In this document: one piece after another, positions 56,159 to 62,924 of the stretch
Layout of the letters: each line of letters begins with the position of its first letter
Numbering within the stretch: position 1 is the first letter of the stretch
From: Psychromonas antarctica
GTDB lineage: Bacteria; Pseudomonadota; Gammaproteobacteria; Enterobacterales; Psychromonadaceae
DNA length: 62,924 nt
Direction of reading: 5' to 3'
Assembly (NCBI RefSeq): GCF_022267535.1
Contig: NZ_JAHNZV010000014.1
Coordinates: 1 to 62,924 of the forward strand
The notes under the pieces: generated by a model
The model's database searches: none
What the model saw: only the letters and a program-made list of their open reading frames with translations
What the model was told of the DNA's origin: nothing
Program-made: the position numbers and the translations under genes

Positions 56159-59100
56159 TCATCTGGACGCCGCTAAGCGCTGCCGCGCCTTTTGGTAAAA
56201 GTAAGAAACACTTAACAATATTGAACCAATCATTATAAAAGCGATCACTTTTTGTACAGCTTCAAAGTTTGCCATATCAATCAATAAGACCTTAATGCAA
56301 GCAACGGCGAACACCCCCGCCGCAAGCTTGAAGCTTTGCCTATATTCAGGTCTTAAACTAATAAACATCAACCAGCTGGCATGGGTAACCAATAAAATAG
56401 CGCTAAGTGGCGCTGCAATAAGGTCTGTGAGCTGATAACTCCAAAGCAGGTAATTTAACGACAAGAAAATATGCCATCCCCAATGTAGCCGTGTTAACGA
56501 CAACATTCTTCGGTGTAAACGGATCGCAGCACCGCGATGAATAATTAGTTTAGCCAAAATAGTCAACGTGCTCACTTCGCATAATATATACAGCAGACTT
56601 TGCGTATTTATCCCAAAGTGCCGTTGAGTGTGCATCAGTAAAGGAGCAATCGCACAAACAAATAGCAGAGCGTAAGCTGCTGCATAGCCAGCATGCAGTA
56701 CCTTTGGCACCGGTCGACGACTAATAAGCAAAGCAAAATAACTACAAAGTACGCCGGCAACGACAGCCCAATTGGCTTGCCAGAAACTCATTGCAGTGTG
56801 CACCATTACGCCAATCAGCAGTGCAAAATAGAACGGCGCCAGCTGCCACTGCAACCTCAGAACAAGGCGAGATAGGATAGCCATCTGCAGATATCTATAG
56901 GCCAGTATAGCCATAAAGATAGCGCCCAGCATTAGTGCAACAAGCCCAGTCCAGATTTCTGCTAGGCAAGTAGCGGCAGTAAGAACAATCGCCACTAAGG
57001 TAAGAATTTTCCCTTGCACAATTAATGCCCGGTGGCGAACAAATCGCGCTAACGCTAGACTGATAAAACAGCTAATCCACACGGCTATACTGATATATCC
57101 AGTAAAATGGAGCAATACTTTGGGCAAGAAAAGAAGCGGCAGTACAATAAAACAAAGCAACTGCAAGTAATAGGCTAATTTAATTATTTTTGAGTCTGCA
57201 AAAGTGCGTTTATACCAGTAGTAGGCAGTTAACAGACTAACAAATAACTCGATTCGTGCTAATTGAGCATATAAAGGCTGCACGCTAAAACTGCCACTAC
57301 CGACATCCGAAATAGCGAATGCGACAAGTACGCATAGTGGCAACATTAATAACCACGCGAGTAACTCTGTAAACTTTAATTTATCTTTTGCCGCAAGGTG
57401 CAAAAGCAACAAACTAAGCAAGGGAACACTATTAAGGTAATAGTCATAACTGACGAGAGAGCCAATAAAGAGTAAACACAGCACATAACTAACGCTTAAT
57501 AACTCCTTAACGACCATCAATATTTTACATTCAGCAGCAATAAACCGCCTATTTTTTGTGTCGAGAAGCAGTTTACTGATCAATGCAGAAGCGATATAAA
57601 GCGCACCCGCAGAGAGTAATAAAGTGATTAAAGGTAAGCGGTATGGAGAAAAATCACTCAAAGAGTAACGACTCAATGGGAGCGTCTCAATTAAACCCCA
57701 AACATTCACGATAAGACCCGTTGCCAGTAAAAAATACGCTTCGCTACGCACCGATAGAGAGTGCTCCTTTACGCCTAACCAAAGCAGTAACAACCCTTCT
57801 AATAGCAATACTAGCCCCAAAAAATCGTCGCTGATAAGTTGCAGTGCGGCGAAACCTGCAAAGCTGCCAGCAAAGAGTAAACTAATAGCGCGCAACTGTT
57901 TCGAGCCTTTAAAAACAGTAAATAAAACAGCACAAATTAAACTGTTGGCCAACAGCAGCTCTCCGCTAAAGACGGTTAACTGATGACTGACCAGCAACAC
58001 AAAAGCCAGCAGCGCAAAAGGAAGTGCAAGAACACGCTTGCTGAGTGCAACAGCTTTAATGTTGACATCACTCGGCGGTCGACTGAACAACGAATCTCGT
58101 TGTTCCTGATAAAGCCAAACGATACCCGTTAAAGCATACAGATAAAAAATAGCATTCACTGAGAGAACGGCAACCACTTCTTGCCACACAGATAGCGTTA
58201 AAGGCTCGCCTAAATAAAGTGTAAAAAATTCGATGCAAGCAATATGCAATAAAGTGGTTATTTCCATTAAAACAGGCCATTTCAGCAGACGACTTTGCCA
58301 TAAAGCACAACAACCAATAAGTAACAAATAAGGAATATAAAGCAATGGGGCCTGACTGGTAGAGAGCAACATGAGAGGGGCGAGGGAGCCGCCAACTAAG
58401 GTGACAATAGAGACGACTTTGGTCTCAAGTTGCAACGAAATAGCAAACCCCAATAGCGTGATCAACAGTAATAAACTGAAACTCACAGCGGTTGGCAGCA
58501 ACTCAAAATAAGGCCCGATAAAATAGGCACTGAGATAGTTAAGGATAATCCCCAGCCCGAGCAGTCCGGAGGCAAAGTCTTCCATTCCTGAGCGTTTCTT
58601 ATACATAACAATAGCGCCAATAAGAATGGCATTAGCGCAGGCAAAGGAAAATAACGCTTTTGCAAGTTCAGAAAACCAGTTATTAATAGAGTACTGTAAC
58701 AAATAGCCAAAACCCAGCGTTAGGGTAATGATGCCCGCCACTGTCATCAAAAAAACAGGACCAAGCCCTTTCGCTTGATAGTGCTGATAAAAAGACTTTA
58801 TCTGTGCACTCATTCCGGCCAATGGCGCAAATATACTGTCAGAAAATTCAGCAAAAAGGTCTCTTAATAGTCCAACCGGTTGGCTAAGTTTTTTTACGTT
58901 TTTTTCTATTAAGGCGGTTTTTTGTTGCCTAGTAGCACTGGATTTTTTTATTGAAAGTGGTGTTTTCTGTGTGATCGGTTCACTTTGCAACGATGGGTCA
59001 ACTGTTATGCAATCGTGTTGTATTGAGTGTTCGCTATTAAGCTCGCTTATGTCAATTTGTTGAGATTGCAAATATTGGCGATCATATTTGGTCGCTCGGT

Positions 59101-59281
59101 GCGCATTAACAATTTCCTTGTCTGCAACAGAAGAAAAAGAGCGATCTATCTGACTGAGTTGATCCAATTTAGCACTAAAAAGATCCAGCCGCGTTTCTAT
59201 ACTTTGCTGCTGCTGACCTTGTACTGATCGCAGCTCTGCCAGCTCAACTTTAAGCTTTGATAGTTCATCCTTTAACTGCAT
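56159..59281 (-). CDS. DUF2339 large polytopic membrane protein
   Basis: A protein of 1040 residues. The N-terminal 150 residues are cytoplasmic: a coiled coil (MQLKDELSKLKVELAELRSV and on) then a polar linker. About 25-30 hydrophobic segments fill residues 165-1035. The DUF2339 start is recognisable in FLMTVAGIITLTLGFGYLLQ. Function of the family is unknown; it has been suggested to relate to envelope or polymer export. I chose ATG 59281; an in-frame TTG at 59332 is an alternative start. It is monocistronic, convergent with the coiled-coil gene. Confidence 0.85.
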   Translation of the reverse strand: MQLKDELSKLKVELAELRSVQGQQQQSIETRLDLFSAKLDQLSQIDRSFSSVADKEIVNAHRATKYDRQYLQSQQIDISELNSEHSIQHDCITVDPSLQSEPITQKTPLSIKKSSATRQQKTALIEKNVKKLSQPVGLLRDLFAEFSDSIFAPLAGMSAQIKSFYQHYQAKGLGPVFLMTVAGIITLTLGFGYLLQYSINNWFSELAKALFSFACANAILIGAIVMYKKRSGMEDFASGLLGLGIILNYLSAYFIGPYFELLPTAVSFSLLLLITLLGFAISLQLETKVVSIVTLVGGSLAPLMLLSTSQAPLLYIPYLLLIGCCALWQSRLLKWPVLMEITTLLHIACIEFFTLYLGEPLTLSVWQEVVAVLSVNAIFYLYALTGIVWLYQEQRDSLFSRPPSDVNIKAVALSKRVLALPFALLAFVLLVSHQLTVFSGELLLANSLICAVLFTVFKGSKQLRAISLLFAGSFAGFAALQLISDDFLGLVLLLEGLLLLWLGVKEHSLSVRSEAYFLLATGLIVNVWGLIETLPLSRYSLSDFSPYRLPLITLLLSAGALYIASALISKLLLDTKNRRFIAAECKILMVVKELLSVSYVLCLLFIGSLVSYDYYLNSVPLLSLLLLHLAAKDKLKFTELLAWLLMLPLCVLVAFAISDVGSGSFSVQPLYAQLARIELFVSLLTAYYWYKRTFADSKIIKLAYYLQLLCFIVLPLLFLPKVLLHFTGYISIAVWISCFISLALARFVRHRALIVQGKILTLVAIVLTAATCLAEIWTGLVALMLGAIFMAILAYRYLQMAILSRLVLRLQWQLAPFYFALLIGVMVHTAMSFWQANWAVVAGVLCSYFALLISRRPVPKVLHAGYAAAYALLFVCAIAPLLMHTQRHFGINTQSLLYILCEVSTLTILAKLIIHRGAAIRLHRRMLSLTRLHWGWHIFLSLNYLLWSYQLTDLIAAPLSAILLVTHASWLMFISLRPEYRQSFKLAAGVFAVACIKVLLIDMANFEAVQKVIAFIMIGSILLSVSYFYQKARQRLAASR

Positions 59282-59420
59282 AACTTCACACCGAATCAAT
59301 AAGTTAATAATCGATGACAGTGTACTTGCCAATTTAATTTGGCGCTACAATTTTTATTTTTTACTGACGTTTTTGTTACTTAACGTGAAAATAGTGCGCG
59401 GCTTTATAAAAGAACTGTTT

Positions 59421-60623
59421 TTACAACTTTAACTGCTCTAAATGCAAGTGATTAAAGCGTGGCATAAGCATTATCGATAACAAAGCAATCGTTAAACAGC
59501 CCATCAGCACAATCACCGCGAAAGGAGCACTTAAATTGGTCTGCTGAATAACAGCAACGAGCAATGCGGCGCCACTCATCTGAATACAGCCAAGCATTGC
59601 TGAAGCCGTACCGGCGCGTTCGCCAAAGGCAGACAAAGCCATACTAGTGGCTGGCCCGAGCAATAATGCAAAGCCAATACAGAGCAGCATCATTGGTAAC
59701 ATAAAGGCAAATGCAGCAGGCAAACCAGTATTCGCTCCCCATTGCTGTGCAGCGAGCTGTAACAGCGCGGAAGCTAATAGAGAGGACAAAGCAATGATCA
59801 CCGTCGGGCGATTACCAAAACGCTTAATCAGCAAAGGTGCACAGAAGCAAGCTGCAATATTAACTACTGCGTTCAAACCGAATAATGCACTGAAACCTAA
59901 TTCAGAAACGCCCAAATGCCTTATTAGCCAGTCAGGTGCGTAGGAGACATAAGTTAAAATAGAGGCCATGCCAGCCATACAGATAAAAGCATAAAAGATA
60001 AAATGCGCATCCCGTAGAACAGGCTTGAAGCGCTGCCAATGATATAAACGTCCGCTACTATCAGTATTTTCTGGACGAGTTTCAGGAAGCCGATACAGCA
60101 CTAACAGCAACACAAGCACGGCAAACAGTGCCATAAATACAAACGTGCTACGCCAACCAAACTGCAGAGCAAGCAATCCGCCTAATGTCGGAGCCAGTGC
60201 TGGGATCACACAAATAACACCATTCAGATAACTATAATAATGGGCGCTTTGCTGGCGGTTGAAACTATCACGCACTGCACTAAAGACCACAATAGAAGTT
60301 GCACAGGCGGCAATCCCCTGTAGGACACGTGCTATTTGTAATACTTCAAATTCCAACGCCATTGCGCCTAATAAGCTACTCAGGGTATATAACACAATAC
60401 CTGAAATAGCTATCGGACGGCGGCCGAAACGATCCGCAAGTGGGCCTATTAATATCTGCCCTATCCCCATCGCAAATAAGAACAATACTAACGTTGTCTG
60501 CATTTCACTGGGTGATACATTAAATTCCGTCGCCATCATCGGCATAGAAGGTAAATAGACATCAATTGCAAGCGGGCTTAACACCACCATCGCCATCAGT
60601 ATAGGTAATATATTTCGGCGCAT
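59421..60623 (-). CDS. Bcr/CflA-family MFS drug exporter
   Basis: A major facilitator of 400 residues with twelve helices. The N-terminus LAIDVYLPSMPMMATEFNVS and the loop motif GPLADRFGRRPIAISGIVLY mark the Bcr/CflA (bicyclomycin/chloramphenicol) family of proton-drug antiporters. I chose ATG 60623 (MRRNILPILMAMVVLSPLA) because GAGGAA lies 6 bases upstream; an upstream extension of 21 residues lacks a site. Divergent from a LysR gene, with a perfect palindrome between them. Confidence 0.9.
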   Translation of the reverse strand: MRRNILPILMAMVVLSPLAIDVYLPSMPMMATEFNVSPSEMQTTLVLFLFAMGIGQILIGPLADRFGRRPIAISGIVLYTLSSLLGAMALEFEVLQIARVLQGIAACATSIVVFSAVRDSFNRQQSAHYYSYLNGVICVIPALAPTLGGLLALQFGWRSTFVFMALFAVLVLLLVLYRLPETRPENTDSSGRLYHWQRFKPVLRDAHFIFYAFICMAGMASILTYVSYAPDWLIRHLGVSELGFSALFGLNAVVNIAACFCAPLLIKRFGNRPTVIIALSSLLASALLQLAAQQWGANTGLPAAFAFMLPMMLLCIGFALLLGPATSMALSAFGERAGTASAMLGCIQMSGAALLVAVIQQTNLSAPFAVIVLMGCLTIALLSIMLMPRFNHLHLEQLKL

Positions 60624-60644
60624 TACGTTCCTCAATGTAAACAA

Positions 60645-60663
60645 TGATAATTTTAGATTATCA
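60645..60663. promoter_or_regulatory. LysR-type operator candidate between the MFS and LysR genes
   Basis: TGATAAT and ATTATCA are perfect 7-base arms around TTTAG and include the T-N11-A pattern of LysR sites. It lies 21 bases from the MFS start and 79 from the LysR start. Confidence 0.6.
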
Positions 60664-60742
60664 AATAGCGGCAGTTTACGCGCCATAAGATATGAATCAT
60701 AATGGTATAATTTACGAAGCCAATTTACTTTAAGGAATATCT

Positions 60743-61711
60743 ATGAATCTTGATAAACTTGCCAGAGTTGATCTTAATCTATTAGTTATTTTACAGATAT
60801 TACTTGAAGAAGAGAGCGTAACAAGAGCGGCCAATCGTCTCAACCTCAGCCAGTCAGCATTAAGTAAAAGCCTTAATCGACTGCGCGACATGCTCGATGA
60901 TCCCCTGTTTTTACGCAGTGCACATGGGTTAAAGCCGACTCCTCATGCCTTACAATTAAAATTGCAGCTACCGGTGCTGCTACAGGGACTCTATCAGGTT
61001 ACCCTACCTCCGGGATTTACGCCCGCGACCAGCCATCGCCACTTCTCTTTTACAATGGTCGAAGGCGCCTACGATACTTTATTGCCTTCCTATATTGGTC
61101 CTCTTCTGAGTCAGGCCCCTAATATTACTTTAGATACTTATGGGTGGACTGAAAAATCGATGCAAGGTTTGCAGCAAGGACAAATAGACTTGGGTATTAC
61201 CGCACGGGATCTACACCCAGCATCCGATTATAGGCTTAACAACCTTCCCGACGGGATCACTCAGACCACACTATTGACCGATCGGCATATCTGTTTAGTA
61301 CGCCAGCATCATCCCATTTTAGAAACTCTCCACAGCGAACCGTGGGATTTGCATAAATATCTGCAAATGTCACATGTACAAATTCGCTGTGAAGGTAACG
61401 ACTGGTGGGCATTAGATTACCACTTAGCCGAGTCGGGTAAACATCGCAAAATAAGCACAACCCTGCCCGACTTTTACGGTGCCGTTAGTGCCTGTGCGCA
61501 TAGCGATCTCATTGTCACTCTGCCGTCTAGTTTTGTCACACACGCACAAAAGCTTCATCCCTTAATACAGTTACCTTTACCAGTCGCATTTCCAGCGTTT
61601 GCCTATGTCCTACTATGGCACAAACGTAATAACGATGAACCCGGACATAAATGGATCCGGGATCACATCTGTAAAAGCGTCGCAAAAACAATGCTATCGA
61701 ATCATAAATAG
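60743..61711 (+). CDS. LysR-family transcriptional regulator
   Basis: A protein of 322 residues: an N-terminal winged helix-turn-helix (about 8-66, with SVTRAANRLNLSQSALSKSL and DPLFLRSAHGLKPT) and a C-terminal substrate-binding-like effector domain (about 95-310). The DLNLLVILQILLEEESV start is typical of the NodD/LeuO-like subgroup. Divergent from the Bcr/CflA exporter, its probable target. AAGGA lies before the ATG. Confidence 0.92.
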   Translation: MNLDKLARVDLNLLVILQILLEEESVTRAANRLNLSQSALSKSLNRLRDMLDDPLFLRSAHGLKPTPHALQLKLQLPVLLQGLYQVTLPPGFTPATSHRHFSFTMVEGAYDTLLPSYIGPLLSQAPNITLDTYGWTEKSMQGLQQGQIDLGITARDLHPASDYRLNNLPDGITQTTLLTDRHICLVRQHHPILETLHSEPWDLHKYLQMSHVQIRCEGNDWWALDYHLAESGKHRKISTTLPDFYGAVSACAHSDLIVTLPSSFVTHAQKLHPLIQLPLPVAFPAFAYVLLWHKRNNDEPGHKWIRDHICKSVAKTMLSNHK

Positions 61712-62026
61712 CAACAAGTTATGCCGTTATGGCAAACAAAGAAAAGCGCTTTATTCATCACTAACGATGCAAAAACTATTTTTCTTTTAGCAAACAACAA
61801 GTAAAAAATAAATCAAAAGAATTGCACTTTGAGAGTGCATCCATAGCCTTTATTTAACTTTTCTGGTGCATAGGAACGTCTTCAGAAATGCTTATTAGAA
61901 CTCAAAAAAATACCTATCTAATTGATTTAAAATTAGTTCTATAAATTGGCACTTATTATGCTGACTTAAATTAATGTTAAAGGATTGTTACTAATAAAGG
62001 AATGCATTTCAAGAGGCTCAACAGCA
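61712..62026. other. Gene-free stretch before the ANTAR gene
   Basis: About 315 AT-rich bases. One short perfect hairpin, TGCACT-TTGAG-AGTGCA at 61823-61839, is the only structure seen; it could be a weak terminator of the LysR gene or part of the ANTAR leader. Confidence 0.45.
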
Positions 62027-62653
62027 ATGAATACAATAAAAAATAATCAAGCAGAGCCACAAGGTAAAATACCGGTATTGCTGTTTGAAGATAGCATCAG
62101 CGCTCAATCCGACTTAAAGCAAACACTATCACAGCTTGATTATCAAATTCTCGAACAGATCAACGAGGCAGACAATTTATCAGCAAGACGTCAGCAAATT
62201 GATGCTGATATTTTAATCATTAAAATCCCTTTTCCAACGCCTAAAATATTAGAACAACTAAATACTATCAAGCAATTAGCCCCCTTGCCCGTTATTATTA
62301 TTGCAGAGCAAGATAACGCATCTTCGATTCAAGAATCCCTTAAAGCAGGCGTTAGTGCATATGTGTTGAATGAAATTAAGCCTCGCCGACTAAAAAGTAT
62401 TATCACTGCTGCTTGCGAGAATTTTAAAGAGCGGCACTCACCGCAGAGTGAACTTGAGCAAACAAAGACACAGCTTAAAAATCGTAAGCTGCTTGAGCGC
62501 GCGAAAAGATTCATCATGCAACAAAAGAAAATAAGTGAACAAGAGGCGCTTAACATGCTTACGAAAATGGCCATGAATAATGGCCATTCGCTGGCCCGTG
62601 CAGCTACAAATGTAGTTGAGGTTTGCCAGCTTTTAAAACAGCATCATATTTAA
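62027..62653 (+). CDS. ANTAR-domain antiterminator with a degenerate receiver (AmiR/NasT-like)
   Basis: A protein of 208 residues. A receiver-like domain (about 15-130) has lost the phosphoacceptor: the usual I-D-x-x-M-P stretch reads IIKIPFP, with Lys where Asp should be. A coiled linker (QSELEQTKTQLKNRKLLERA) leads to a C-terminal ANTAR RNA-binding domain (about 150-200, AKRFIMQQKKISEQEALNML). ANTAR proteins bind paired hexaloop hairpins and prevent termination. The start is ATG 62027 with GAGG 10 bases upstream. Without nitrate or amide genes nearby its targets are unknown. Confidence 0.85.
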   Translation: MNTIKNNQAEPQGKIPVLLFEDSISAQSDLKQTLSQLDYQILEQINEADNLSARRQQIDADILIIKIPFPTPKILEQLNTIKQLAPLPVIIIAEQDNASSIQESLKAGVSAYVLNEIKPRRLKSIITAACENFKERHSPQSELEQTKTQLKNRKLLERAKRFIMQQKKISEQEALNMLTKMAMNNGHSLARAATNVVEVCQLLKQHHI

Positions 62654-62799
62654 AATCAACAGCAATAGCGTTTATTTTAAAAGAGTTAATGCAGCGAATC
62701 AAAGAAAGTGGAGTCGCTATTGGACGTCCGCCAAAAAATAAAAGCTGATAAAACATCATCATTTACTATTCACTTTACTATTCACGCTCCATTTTATTT

Positions 62800-62924
62800 G
62801 GGTGTAGTTCCTTTGAATCGACGCTAGTCCCTTGCAATTAGTTGGATAATCGCTATTTCATGTTATAAAAACGCGAATTTTTGTAATGATATGCACTCCA
62901 TTAATGGGACAATTAATACTTTCC
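62800..62924 (+). mobile_element. Second copy of the MITE, cut by the window end
   Basis: These 125 bases are identical to 53336-53460, starting with the terminal repeat GGGTGTAGTTC. The rest lies outside the window. The preceding 62654-62799 holds no recognisable gene apart from a 19-codon frame noted among the findings. Confidence 0.93.

Noticed and set aside
61823-61839. Hairpin before the ANTAR gene as its own ANTAR target
   Set aside because: The loop has five bases; known targets are paired hairpins with six-base loops with A first and G fourth.

Overview
The window looks like chromosomal DNA of a cold-water or marine gammaproteobacterium, most likely Psychromonas or a close relative. 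The assignment rests on protein character and synteny read by eye (a thiC-thiDE-thiF-thiS-thiG-thiH operon, the pilT/pilU | yggS-proC-yggT-yggU-rdgB-hemW block, rppH-ptsP, an adenine riboswitch before an adenine deaminase, a Na+-NQR maturation gene) and on moderately AT-rich composition. No search was run. There is no rRNA, tRNA, prophage or CRISPR array. Both window ends lie in probable mobile DNA: an IS-like N-terminal fragment at the left and a MITE at the right that is identical to an internal copy. The window may therefore be a whole assembly contig broken at repeats.

Layout. 1-7.3 kb: an S4 RNA-binding gene and the thiamine operon behind a TPP riboswitch. 7.4-8.3 kb: a three-gene metal-cluster cassette (DUF134 regulator, NifX-like protein, NqrM). 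8.4-9.9 kb: a DmeF-type metal exporter with a MarR regulator. 10.1-13.0 kb: rppH-ptsP. 13.0-13.7 kb: a gene-free AT-rich stretch with a cluster of DnaA-box-like sites, then mutH. 14.4-24.2 kb: a small CBM48-like protein, a nested inverted-repeat element, LexA-controlled uvrA, a PglL-like O-oligosaccharyltransferase, a lytic transglycosylase, an HD-GYP response regulator, srmB. 24.2-31.9 kb: yaaA, pilU, pilT and the divergent yggS-to-hemW operon.

32.0-37.6 kb: a complete gluconate / Entner-Doudoroff cassette (GntP permease, gntK, edd, eda, LacI-type gntR) with two matching GntR operators and a CRP site. 37.9-42.9 kb: accessory genes: an orphan PEP-CTERM protein, a Xre/RES toxin-antitoxin pair, a secreted cysteine-containing protein, a GH13 enzyme and a hydratase. 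43.2-45.2 kb: a tightly coupled CheY-CheC-diguanylate cyclase operon. 45.3-49.5 kb: an RND efflux pump and its adaptor. 49.7-53.2 kb: msrA, riboswitch-controlled adenine deaminase, and a MarR/EamA pair with duplicated operators. 53.3-62.9 kb: a MITE with a 9-bp target duplication, an ABC exporter with a possible Fur box, a coiled-coil hypothetical, a large DUF2339 membrane protein, a Bcr/CflA transporter with a divergent LysR regulator, and an orphan ANTAR regulator with a degenerate receiver.

Much of the regulation is readable from the DNA: two riboswitches, an SOS box, a CRP site and several palindromic operators placed between a regulator and its presumed target. The least explained signals are the DnaA-box cluster before mutH, the DUF134-NifX-NqrM cassette with its own palindrome, and the CheY-CheC-GGDEF module.
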